DNA of 64,000 bases from Struthidea cinerea (Eukaryota > Chordata > Aves > Passeriformes > Corcoracidae), in the NCBI GenBank assembly GCA_013397865.1, contig VZTI01001288.1, forward strand, positions 317,446 to 381,445, in the 5' to 3' direction. This document shows positions 46,481-57,986 of the stretch, piece by piece. The position numbers were made by a program, and so were the translations under genes. Below the pieces are notes generated by a model. That model was not told where the DNA came from and ran no database searches. It saw only the letters and a program-made list of their open reading frames with translations. Numbering within the stretch: position 1 is the stretch's first letter; every line of letters starts with the position of its first letter.

Positions 46481-47959
46481 CCAAGGAAGCTGGCAGGAGC
46501 TGCCGTTGCTTACAGTCAGATGCAGCCTGGGAAGGTGCTGGGCTCCCTGCACTGGCCCAGGCTGGGAAATAAAGGAACCACTTTTGTCAGGAGTATTTCA
46601 CAGGAAGGAGAGATTCTGGCTCAAAATCTATTACTTTCTTTTATGAGAACTGTTGTAAATTTCTGCAGAGACCATCGACATAGAGAATCCAATTTCCCTG
46701 AGATAAGCCCATTTTGGCAGGGGCTTTTGTCTCTCTATTCTTAGCATCAACAGTCATTATTCACATTTTTGAAAGACTTCGACCATTTTCATCCTTCTTT
46801 AGCTTCAGTTTTGCAGCTAGACCAGAATTCCCTCTTCCCACACCGAAATTCATGGGTGGGCTGAGAAGAACCACGTAGTTTATCAACTTATATCTTCCTT
46901 AAACCCTCTTTTCTAAAACTTCAGTGAACCATAAGCAGGTACCTCACACAGAGCTAAACTTTGCAGAAAGCAAATGAAAGCCAGGCAGGAGGAGGGAGGT
47001 TGTCCCAGGGGGGGTCAGTCCTACCAGAGACCACTCTGGCTTGGCAAGGAGCACATCCTTATTAACGCTGGTTGTAATAACATCCTTCAGCTGGTTCATG
47101 CCTGCAGCAGGTGAAGTCTGCTGGATGAAGGCTTTGCCTTGGAAAGCTTCCTCTGTTGTTCCTTTATTTCAATTCCCATTTTCAGGAAGGATGCAAAGCC
47201 TGCCCTCCTTCGCATGCTCTGCTTCGGTGTTTCTGCTTCCTTCCCATGGCTTGCCTTGGGCTCCTGCTTGACAGCAAGATGTTAAGAATCATCATCAACA
47301 GAAAAACAGTGTGCTCTTTTATTTTATTTACACAGCTGCCATGAATTTTGTTATGCCTAAATCCTCTTTCTCTTCCTCTCTCAGTGGGCTGGAGAGAGAA
47401 GAATGGGCTTTCTGACATTTGTGTTTACTTTTATTGCTCTTTAAAATATTTTATGGCCTTTTAACAGAGTGGCACAATAATATTAAAATAACTTTAAAAA
47501 AAAAGAAATTTACAGAAAATGTATTAAAGCATCATAGAAATGGATTTAACATTTCAAATACCCTTTCAAAGTGGCACCATGTCCTTGCTTTGAAGCAAAG
47601 CAATAAATTCACTTTGTAATTCTTTATTGGAGGTTTTATTGGAAATTAGAGTGCATGTACTAAACAAAATGTCAGCTTATCTACACACAAATATTTGCAT
47701 ACAAGTTGGATATAAAACAACATATTGTCCATTACAGTGTGATTTAGATTACAGTAGCCAGCAGAGATTCAGTCATGGTCCAGCCCCATTGCTTAGTGTC
47801 TGTCAATCTGGATTAAAAGTCAGTTTTACTCTCAAAAATATGCAGACAAATGGTGTCAAACGGGAGAACAGAGGTTTGCTTCAGGGTGCGCAGCAAGGCC
47901 CCGTGGCTGGTGAGCATCCCTTGGGTACACCCAGCACCGCCCCCCTGGCGTGGCAGAGC
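46481..47959. other. Unique non-coding sequence
   Basis: No repeat family is recognised. 47430-47720 is AT-rich with a short A-run. No exon is supported. Confidence 0.5.
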
Positions 47960-47983
47960 ATTCCTTTCACAAGAGCGCCAGCA

Positions 47984-48078
47984 GATTATCCCCAGCAAAA
48001 GTTGTGATATGCTGATAGCCTTATCTGGCTGGTGGCTGGAATTAAAACAATGCAGTGCATTAATGCAGGCCTTTATCA
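47984..48078. promoter_or_regulatory. Cluster of GATA-type cores
   Basis: Four GATA/TATC cores fall in 95 bases: GATTATC (47984-47990), TGATAG (48013-48018), TTATCT (48021-48026) and TTATCA (48073-48078). The density is above chance for short cores, but they are individually weak. This is a possible enhancer fragment, by inference only. Confidence 0.2.
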
Positions 48079-48259
48079 GCGAGCAGACAAAACACGGGGG
48101 ATCAGCAGCAAGCTGCAGGCGAGGGGCTGGTGCAGGGGAGGCACCCACCTCGGGGCAAGCACAGGAAGGCAGAAGGTGGATGTTCTTTGTTCTAAAAATA
48201 GCCACCTATGCACTTTTTTACTGGTTTTGTGCTGAATGATGTCCTGAGGAGCGGTGGGA

Positions 48260-50328
48260 GCCATCAGCATCTCAGGGGACAAGGCCAGGCGAGGTACCCA
48301 AGCAGCACAGTGGGTACTGCTGTGCAGACTCTGTGCAGAGACTCTCATTCTTCCTCATCAAGGAGCAGATCCCAGACAAACCCCTTGGCTTGCTCAGCAC
48401 TGATCATTTTCCTTCCCATTCCCTTTGCTTTTGCAAAACTCATTGAGAAACCGGTGAATTAAAAAGTGGGGAAGGATGACTATGCCAGCATGTGTTGTTT
48501 CCGTGACACAAATAACCACCATCAGTGCTGTTCCAAAGGTCACTGCCATGGAGGAGTCATGGGTGGGATGAGAACAAATGATAATTATGGCACTTGACAA
48601 GCTCCCAGCGGCCCAGAGAGATAAATCTGCTGCCTGCTCCTACTTGAACTTACGGCATCCTGGATTTCAGGAGCTTCCACTCTCCTGCATGATCCAACAA
48701 ACATCCTCTCAGGATCTCCGGTGAATAAATAACTCTTTGAAAGGCATCCTCCCTGTCGTGGCACCCGTCCCAAGGAGCGCCTGCCTGTCCCTTTGGCACT
48801 GTGTAAACATGCACAGCACAATCCAGAGCTGTTTTTTCTCGACTAGCAGCATAATTACTTCTTCAAAGGGCCAACTCCCCATGCCCGAGTTCATCAAGCT
48901 GTCACTCAAGAAAGTCAAATCTCCGGATGGGCGCTGCAGCCCTCTCATGGGCTTTCCAGCTTCCTGCGGTTCCTGGGCCCCAACAGGAGCTGTTTGACCC
49001 AGCTGGCTGCTGGGCTGCGGGAGGGCACTGTTTTGTGCCAATAAACAACCCTCTGTGCGAGGTCAGCTCCTTCACAGCCTCCCCTCAGCTTTCTTTGAAG
49101 CCTGGGGTGTCAGCGAGCTCAGCATCGCCGTCGTGGGGTGTGAGGGAAAGGGGTTTATTGTGCTAAAGGGCGTTTCGCCTGGCACTTTTTCTTGTTTACT
49201 GCAAACCTCTGGTCCCAGGGCCTGGCTCTCAGGGCAGAACAAAGTTTTGTTTAACTGCAACCAGGGGCAGTTTTTGCTTTGAAGGTGCCCTCTGCAGTAC
49301 AGATTAGAGCCAGGCTCCTCAGTGGTGTAAATCAATGGCGCTTCTACAAAGTCATGTGTTACCAGTCAAAATCTGTCTGCTTCACCTCCCTGAGCATCTG
49401 TCCCTCTGGCCAGAATCAGAAACACTCAAAAAACACTGGCTTTGTCCTACCACACTGGCAATATCCAGATTAAGTTATAAATTTGGTACTAAAAACCCAT
49501 TGTCATGTTCAAGCTATACAGGGCGAACACAACCTCACACTACAAGGTAGCAGAAGGAGAATAAATGTTATAACCAAATCAGTTACAGATTTATTCCCTA
49601 AACTTCATGTGATTTCATTGTATTTTCCCCCCCTTTGATGAATGGATTTTCCCAAGTCTGACAGATTTATTTTTTGTGGCAGGTATTTTTTTTCTGTTGC
49701 CATGCTTTATACCAGTTTTCCATTAAATCCTAAGCAGCAAGATGAGGTGAGAAATAAGTTTGCTTGTAGCTGCAATTTGATTTAGGTCCATGTAGTTCTT
49801 ATTCGAGAACCTCTTTTGAACAACACAAGGACTCTGTTTCCAAAGACTTTGTATGACTGTTTGGAAACACTGGTGTTTTTAGCAAAGGGAAGAAATCCGA
49901 GAGAAGTTATAGGATCTGCAAATGACATTTAAAAGAATTACTATTAAAAAAAAAAAAACCAAAAAAACCTGTTTTAAGCATCACCTTTAAATTGGAGATT
50001 TTCTGAAACATTGTGGAATATTTACATGTAGTTAAAAGGGTGTTCTTGTAAAGACCTGTGGAGTATTTATTCATTACCAAGAATTCCACTCAATGTACTC
50101 AGGCAGCCTTTAGGTTTCCTCAGATTTCTTTGGAGATTTCCAAACCTATAAATGCTGTAAATATGATCAGATATTGCTCTGTCTGAATTCTGTTACGCTG
50201 ACACTATTTTTTTCCTTAAAAAAAAAAAAAAATACAATCCACGGTTTATTTTACTTGACCCGTATTTGATATTTAAGGAAATTAAATAAATCTCACGTTT
50301 AGCCTCCCAAAATAATACAGGCTGTCCA
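48260..50328. other. Unique non-coding stretch
   Basis: A-runs with interspersed CC at about 49945-49967, and A14 near 50218-50232, are low-complexity. No retrocopy body is visible. No gene is supported. Confidence 0.5.
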
Positions 50329-50377
50329 TTAACACGTGTTAAAATTAATGAAAGCTTGGTGGTGAACGTATAAATAG
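50329..50377 (+). promoter_or_regulatory. E-box palindrome plus TATA box
   Basis: TTAACACGTGTTAA (50329-50342) is a perfect 14-base palindrome centred on the CACGTG E-box. TATAAATAG, a near-ideal TATA element, follows at 50369-50377. bHLH factors bind CACGTG as dimers. A start site would fall near 50400, where no strong initiator is seen, and no exon is recognised downstream. Confidence 0.3.
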
Positions 50378-50648
50378 CACAGCTGCCAGGCTGGTTTGTT
50401 AAGAGTAGAGTTGAGCTCTCCTTGCTGTAGAGTGTGCAGAGCAGATTCCCAGAGATAATTCCCGTTGATCTTTGCAGTCCCTCTTTTGTTGTTCCTGCTT
50501 TTGGGGCTGTTTGTTGCTCACTGGGGCAGTGCTCCACCAGTACCCCACAGCTCTGCAAAGGTGTTTGCAAGCTGCTCCATATCTCCGCGTTTATCCCTGT
50601 GAGGAAACACCAGGTCCTTGTGTCTCTGCACATTTACACAATAATGTG

Positions 50649-50706
50649 TTGGTGATCCTCCTTGTGAGTCCCTTCCAACTCAGGATATTTTGTGGTTCTA
50701 TGACAT
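50649..50706 (+). mobile_element. CR1-type 3' tail fragment
   Basis: GGTGATCCTCCTTGTGAGTC, then CCCTTCCAACTCAGGATATT and GTGGTTCTATGA match the CR1-X-type 3' end that also forms the tail of the SINE at 40.1 kb. No tRNA-like head precedes it. It is either a minimal CR1 insertion or the tail of a decayed SINE. Confidence 0.85.
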
Positions 50707-53700
50707 CTCGGTATAATTTCACTGTGTTGAGTAGGAAGAATTCCAGTGGACAGCCCCACTGGTGAATGTAGGCATCAAGTTAAAGGGAAAAAAATAATAA
50801 TCTAACACTTCTGAACGTCCCTAACCAGGGATTTGGATCCTTGTTCGTTTTCCCTCCTTTTTTTCCTATTATTAGAGTTCCTAATTTCTTTTTCCCTAAG
50901 ATAGCAGCTCTCTTCCATTCCCACCTCCACCAGTTTTTATGGGCCTGACCATAATTACACGGCACCGCGCTGTGGTTCCCCAGCAGTAGGTTTATTACCC
51001 GTTGACTTATGCCTGGTTTTCCTAGCAAACCTGACATCAGAATCTGGCCCTCTGCTTTTGTGTTGCTCTGTCCTTAAATAAAAAACACGGCACCACCAAG
51101 ATGAGCTTAACAAAACCATCGTAAAGCAGCCTTACCCCAAATTGCCCCTCACGCTCTGGCTCCAGATAAAGCCACCTTAAGGTAAATCTGTGATTAAAAA
51201 ACTCTTGCAAACATGAGGTTCAAGACTCCCTACTTCTCTCCTCAACCTATGAAGTGAAAGCCAAAGTTTTGAGTCACTATCCAGATAAAAGCCTTGAAAT
51301 TGATCCTCCTTCCCATCAGGAAGTTGCTGAGGAGATTAAAATATTAAATGTGATCTTACATGAGGCCAGAAAGTTAATCCATCCCCCACTGAAAAAATTG
51401 CACCTTATAAACAAACAGCCAGCAGCAGTAAGTGTGAGTTTTCTGCAGAAAGCATCAGTGGAGCTCAAGCAAGGACATGCATGCCCCGCAACAGAGGGGT
51501 TCAGCTAAAAACATTTTCCTAACCAATTCCCCCCCACTCCAATTAAGCTGGGAGATTTTTTTCCATCAGCCCTTACCAGAAAGCATCAAAAGCCTATTCC
51601 AAAATCCACTGACATCATAGGGAGCCTTTCCAAAGGCTAATGGGCTTTGGGATCAGGCCCTCAGTTTTTATTCCAAGCCTCCACAACAGTGAGCTTAAAT
51701 CAGTCCGTGCGCTCGTGAGCGCCCAAGAAGATTTTCCAACATTACGTTTGTTTGGGACCAGGTTCTCCCCATGTGGTGGACTTGATGTGAAGCCCATTTA
51801 AATCCCATCAGTCACTACAAAGAGGATGGGAGAAGGGCCAGGCCAGCTGAGCAGAGGTAGAATTCACCTTACAGCTGCTCTTACCAGCATGGCTGAGAGG
51901 AGGCACATCCATGACAGGGAGCTGCCAAAGAAAGGGTGCCAGTGGCACCATGCTAGGACGGAAATAGTGGTGAGGCTGAGAAGTTTACGTGGAAAAGAGG
52001 GGAAAAACCATGGAAGAAACCTCACAGAGGGTCTCTGCTCTGCACAGCAGCTTTGCCACTATTCAGGTTGTGCAACAACTGTGTATCTGGATATTTCTGT
52101 GCCTGCCCTTTGGTGGTATTCATCCATCCAGTGTTAGACATTAATCTTCGCTTAATTGACCAGAAGGCTGCAGATCCATGGCATGTGAATATGATCCTAA
52201 TTAACTCACTTCAGGTTACGCATTGATTTTCTGCATGTCACCTTTTGGAGCTGTGGAGCAGCTTGTTTTTTGAGGAGAACATAAAAGAGAGAGGGGCAGG
52301 GGGGGTGTTAGTTACAGCTATAAATTTTACAGTTCACTGGAAACCACATTAAATGGCAACATTGGTTTATAGATCAACTCTGCAACTGCTTGGTCGTTAA
52401 AGCGGTGGTGGCAGATTATTGTGTTGTAGCCCTGTAAAATATGGGCACCGTATTTGCTGGGAGCGGGCTTAAACAGAACAATAAAAGTCTTCAGTGTCTT
52501 TGATTCCTCATTTCTCTTGCATTGCAGTAGGCAACGTGATCTGATCTCTGTGTGCTTTTCGGGGGGGGAGCATTTGCCGGGTTTTTCTCTTACGCTCCAG
52601 AGCGCAAAGCTGATGAGTCTTCCTGATTTAAGGTTACACCAACTCTGCATCACTCTTGGACTGGCCCTGATGTGGAGGATACGGCCAGACCATTCTGAAG
52701 CTTCTTCCAGGGGCAGCAATTTCCAAATTTCCAGTGCCACTGAAGCAGTGCATCCATCTCACAGCAGCGCCCATGCTTGGCTGACCCTTCTGAGACACAG
52801 AGCACCACGTGCCTCTTCAAGATCAGCCAGACCCGAGGACAAAATCCATGTGCAAAAATAAAACTTGGAAATGATTTAAAAAATGGAATCTCTTCCCAGA
52901 CAGTGCCTAATCACTGCCTGTGTTCTGAAAATGTAGACATTTATTTTGGACTATGAAGAGCTTCTTTCAAGTGTTTGGCCACTGCTAAAGACACTGAGCT
53001 CGTTGGAAAATTCCAGCCACAGTATGCTGCCTGATGACCAATAAACTCTGCATTGATATTTTCCTTCCTTATTGGAACTGGAGTGCTGTTTGCAGGACTG
53101 GTGAGATGTTCAGTGGAGGAATGAGGGTTAACGATCACATTTTTATCTGCATGTGGCACGAAGTCTCCTCCAACCAAAGAACAATAAGTGCTGCTTCACC
53201 ATGGGCCTGGTTGATCAGACAGCTTTTCTTTTAAAAGGGAGATTTCCAGCTTGAAAGTGCAATATTTTCAGGGGAAACGATTTAGCTTTACTGCACAGTA
53301 GACAAATGGGAATTGTCTCGCATACTCACAAAGAAGTTACTTGTGTGAAATGAAACATTTTACAGAATGCTACTGCTACCACTCACCACACTGTGCAGAA
53401 TTTCTCTGGATGAAATCCCAGTGGCTTTGTGGAGGATAACCCGGAGATGAGATGTGGCACATGGCTGTCATGAGCCGCTGTGGTAGGTCCAGTTGCAGAT
53501 AGGAAACCAAACACAACTCCCCATGTTTGCTGTTGATACAGGCTCTAAGCTGGGTGGCTCTAAGGCTTTTGGCTGTCTTTTTTCCCCCTAAAAAGGCTGG
53601 ACCACTAAAGCCACTGGTAAAATTCCCACTGCAGGAAAAAGAAGTGCTCAGGTGAATCAAGGCAAGTTGGGGGTGATGGCAGCCACCACCACAAAGCTGT

Positions 53701-55377
53701 TGACCTTTTTTTTGTGGAGTCAGTCAATGGACTTGACCTTCCCAGTCACTTTCTTGGGATCAGCCAATATTCTGGGCATGGTTTTGGTGATTTCTGCAGA
53801 GCTCACATGGCTGCATGTGAGACCTGACTGCGCTTCTGGCTCTAGAGCCACGAGAGCGGCAGGGAGCTTTGAAGGACGCGTGGAGGACCTCTTCTTTCCC
53901 TTTCCTGTGAACAACAAGAGCTATTGTCGCCTTCGTCTCAACAAGTGGTGCAGCCTTGTGGATGCTAAATCCACTTCAAAAATAACCTAAACAGAATTTA
54001 GTAAAAGTGACTGAGTACACGACGGTCCTGTGAAGTTTGTTTGGTTGCTTCCAATGATCGGGATTGTGAGGGCTGTTAGTGACTCAGCCTCTGAGTAGCA
54101 CAGCCAGCTTCGCAGTTGTGATTTCCACCAGAAAGAAAGGAAAAAGGAAAGCTGCCCTTTATCTAACGCAAAGGGAAAGGGCAGCGTGTCTCTGCTCGAG
54201 ACATGTGTACTAACATTACATAATCTGACCGCTCCGAAGTAAAGAACTGGGAGATTTTCATTATTTTTAGGGTTTTTTTTTAATGTGAGGGAGCTTTGCT
54301 TGTCCAAGGGGAGCGTGAAGACTGAAGATTCCCCTCTTCCACCAGGCTGCATCCTATTTACAGCACTCTGGCACGTATTGCTGCTCTAACCCAGCCACAG
54401 ATCCATTTAGATGCCGGACAAAGTGCTGCTTTCTATAAGATGTCACAACCACCGTCCTGGGGAGGCTCATGGTGGGACAATGAGTGTGGCATGCCATCAG
54501 TGCTTCGATATTCCAACAGGAGATCCCCAGGGACCTTCTGTCAGTGGGACAAGGATGAAAGATCTGGAAGGGGCTTATCTCAGCCAGGGTGGCGGCACAG
54601 GTCAAGGCATGCTATGCTGTCCTGCTGCAAGGAAAGCCATTCATGGCCTCTGGAGACAAGCAGCTCAGTATCTCTTTGATGACAAATGCTTAAGATCATC
54701 CTTGTAGCTCAGTCTTGTCATCATTTGGGTGTTGTTCTCTTTACTGCCCGTGCTTTTAAAAATAAAAACCTTGTCAGGAAAAGGTTGCAACACGCCCCTA
54801 GAAAGACATTATTTTCAGCTTAAAATTTCCTATGTCCCTAGCTAAAAATGTGGATCAGAGATAAAGCCTGACACGTTCTCACCATTTGTCTCGTTGGCAA
54901 AAGGAAAAGAAGGGTCATCCAGCCCTGGGTCTGACGTACAGGATGCCACTCGAGTCGTCACACTCGATAACTTCAACTTGAACTTGTCCACTTGTCTAGC
55001 TGGGGCTGATTTATAACCTTGCCACACAGACCCTGTGTGATTTTCTGTGTGGTGAGAAGCTGCCCTGCTGTCATGGCATTAAACAAGTTTTTGCTTGCCA
55101 GTTTCTCAGCACTCAGGGACCAGGGTGTTAAGGTCCTGAGGGCACTGAGGATGCACAAAGCATGTTTCAGGCATGGTATCCCTGTGACAGATGGAGTTGG
55201 AGGGGATTTGGCACTGATTTGTAGTAAAACTCCTGATTCCTAGCATGGAAAAAAGTCCTTCCAAATCCCAAAAGAAAGCTGTAAAGTCAGACACTCCATT
55301 TACCTCTCCCATTAAAGTCATCACAAAGAGTTCTTTATTTAAAAAAAAAAAAACAGAAAATCAACAAATTTTGCTAG
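50707..55377. other. Unique non-coding stretch
   Basis: No repeat family is recognised. The plus frame 53652-53990 (112 codons) and its minus counterpart hold Lys/Arg-rich or hydrophobic segments but no recognisable family. A G-run lies at 52560-52568. An A13 run at 55341-55353 precedes the next CR1. Confidence 0.5.
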
Positions 55378-55451
55378 TTGGTGGCAGCCCTGCCCATGGC
55401 AGGAGGGTAGGAACTAAATGACATTTAAGGTCCCTTCCAACCCAAACCATT
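55378..55451 (+). mobile_element. CR1 LINE, 3' fragment lacking the octamer tail
   Basis: CCCTGCCCATGGCAGGAGGG, GAACTAAATGACATTTAAGG and TCCCTTCCAACCCAAACCATT are CR1 3'-end blocks in plus orientation. The expected ATTCTATG repeats are replaced by AAGGAAAAAATT. Only about 74 bases remain. Confidence 0.9.
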
Positions 55452-57971
55452 AAGGAAAAAATTATAATATAAAACCCCACAATTGCTACTAAAATCTGAG
55501 GGAGTGCTGCCTAAACTCCAGTGTCTTGGGATCTTTGTGTGTTTCCTCTGACAGGTTCAGCTACAGTTGGACTCTTCTTCTGTGCAGCTTAGTGAGAGCA
55601 GAAATGAACAGGGATAATCCAAGTCACCCTGTCCAGTGGCCGGTTGGGAGCCCAGACTGGATTTGGGTTCCAAAAAAAGGTTGATCTGGCCATGGACAGG
55701 TGTACTGTGATAAATCTCTGTGATCTTTCCCTCCATGTGAGATCATCACCTGCTCAGAGAAATTTCCTTCAAGCCTTGAGCTCATGTCTCATGACATGGA
55801 AGTTGCTGCCCAAGGTCCACCAGCTCATCCATGATTTAGAAATACGCAGTGGCAGGATTTCAAAGGTCGAGGCCATTTGTAGATGCTGGTGCTCGGAGTT
55901 CTCTGACAAAGCCTTTCTGTATGAGTCAGAGGAGAAATGCATTATTCACCCAAACCACTCCAATTGTTGTTTGTTTGTTTGGTTTTTCACTTCATACGTT
56001 ACACATAATTTTGCGTTACACGGCTGCAAAACAAAGCTCTTTCAACATTTATTTACTGAAGATATGATTGGCTGGATTTGAGAGGACACGAGGGAAAATA
56101 GATGACATAACTGGACAAGGCAGAAATCAGCTCTCATTCTTAAGATGAATCCAGCAAAAATAACATACCCTATGGGTTCCTGATATGTTTAATGACTCAG
56201 GGTCAGTCCATGACTTCACTGCCATCCAGAGCCCGTCCCACAACACTGTTCCCATATGATGATGGACCACTTGGTTGAGGCAGGGCAAGACTGGCTTTGA
56301 GGGACAGCAATGTGAGCTGGACAGTGAGTGGAAAGCAGTGAGTGGAAAGCAGTGAGTGATGTTGTAGGGTGTGTCCTCATGGGCTGCAGCCTCCTCTGGC
56401 AGGATGTGCCACACACCAACTGACTCTGCTACTGAAAAAATCCTGGAGTGCAGAGAAACATCCACTGAAAAAAAGAGCAGCCACCAAACTTCCTGCCTCC
56501 CACAAGTTCCTTGACCATCCCACCCTGGTGAGTTCTGCTGCAGCTGCTAAAGCTAAAAAGTGCCTGTGTTTAGGATTGTTTGGGTTTCTGAAAGTGCAAC
56601 AAGTGACAGGCTGCACCAGCTTATGCACACAGATGGCTCTGGGCAGCCTGACATGTTGTACATCTGTGTTTGCAGGGCCAAGAGCTTGGCACTTACTTTT
56701 TTGGGACCTTGCTTAGTGGTTTAGAGCAGATGATGCTGTCCAGCACCCCATCCTTCCACCCCAGAGCTGCACATGCAGCTGAGATACTGTCAGAGGTACA
56801 CTTGGACATCCTACCCATTTACTTTATAGGGAAAATATGTTCTGAATTGTTTGAGTAAGGAGGGGGGGAAAAAACCTCATCCACGCTTTCCTGGCTGGAT
56901 TCTGCATCTCAGCTCCTTGTTTTGACTATATTTTTCCCCCATCTTTCCTTTGCCCCTTTCAACTAAGAACACATGCAGAGGTTATTTGGAATTGTTATGT
57001 GTGTCTTGTATCAGAGTGATTAATTATTCAGAAATGTTCTGTTTAAAATAAAACTCCCTTACAATGCTTGGACCGTATCAAGACAGCTCAGAGCTGGCAC
57101 AAATGAGAGTTAGTCCCACTTTTAAAGGTTATTAATAGTGCCAAAGAAATACAAAGGAGACCCGTAGCACCTATGTACTTATTATTCATCACATCCATGC
57201 TTATTATATAGGTATGCATGAGATAAATAGACAGAGAGAATTGCTCAGCACAGTGCTTAGGCTGTGCCAAAGAAATAAAATTCCCTCCCCGGAGAGCCCA
57301 ACTGCGAAGGCAAAGAGGGGCTTGCAATGAAGTCACAGATTGCAATCACAGCTAAACGGCTTCTTTGAGCAAGGAGATGAGTTGGCCTGTTTTCCCTGCT
57401 CCTGATATGCTTGACTTCATAAATAAAGAGGCATGAACCAGATGCCAAGGATGTGAGCCAGAGCTGACAAAAGCCAGTGGGAGTCCTGCAGTGTCCACAG
57501 GCTTGGGAGCAGGTCTGTGATGCCATGAGCTGTCAGAAAGGAGCTGCTGCAGCCTGGCACCCCCAGTCTCCTCTGGACAGGGCTGTGAACTCGTCCCCAG
57601 AGGGTTTGGAGGCTTTGTGCATTGCCCTCAGCACCCTTCGCCATCCCTGTAAGGAAGCAGTGTCGTTTTCTGAGTTAGTAACACAGGTTAAGCAGGGTGG
57701 CTTCTTCTTGTTTGGGATGAAAAAGTAAACTGGGATGATTAGCAGGAACTCTGAATGCCTGATTTCAGCTTGCTCTGGCCTGGGGACTCTGGAAGGAACC
57801 GGAGTGTTAAAATAACCTCTGTGCAGCGTGGCTGGAAGAAAGTCATGCAGTGATTTCATTTCATATTTGTGTTGCAACTCCTAATGGTACAACACGAGGA
57901 TCTGAGGATCTGTTCTCCTCCTAAGGGCAAACCAGATCACGCCTAGTGAAGGCAAAAATACTCATTAGCTT
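55452..57971. other. Unique sequence with a small tandem duplication
   Basis: Apart from the 14-bp array at 56323-56358 nothing is recognised. Mirrored frames at 56127-56716 are not coding by any visible sign. Confidence 0.5.
56323..56358. repeat. 14-bp tandem repeat (2.6 copies)
   Basis: AGTGAGTGGAAAGC occurs perfectly at 56323-56336 and 56337-56350, then eight bases of a third copy follow. It is a young slippage product. Confidence 0.92.
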
Positions 57972-57986
57972 TCACCAGGTGGCAGT
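57972..57986 (+). promoter_or_regulatory. CTCF-like motif
   Basis: TCACCAGGTGGCAGT matches the CTCF core consensus CCASYAGRKGGCRSY at 14 of 15 positions, the exception being the first base. CTCF sites of this quality are often bound and mark loop anchors, but occupancy cannot be read from sequence. Confidence 0.45.

Noticed and set aside
46023..46484. 153-codon minus frame
   Set aside because: It is antisense to a CR1 LINE copy.
49945..49967. Poly(A) tract as retrocopy tail
   Set aside because: The sequence in front shows no recognisable gene or repeat body.
53652..53990. Possible processed pseudogene (basic-rich minus frame of 65 codons opposite a 112-codon plus frame)
   Set aside because: No family could be recognised, no poly(A) tail and no target duplication are visible.
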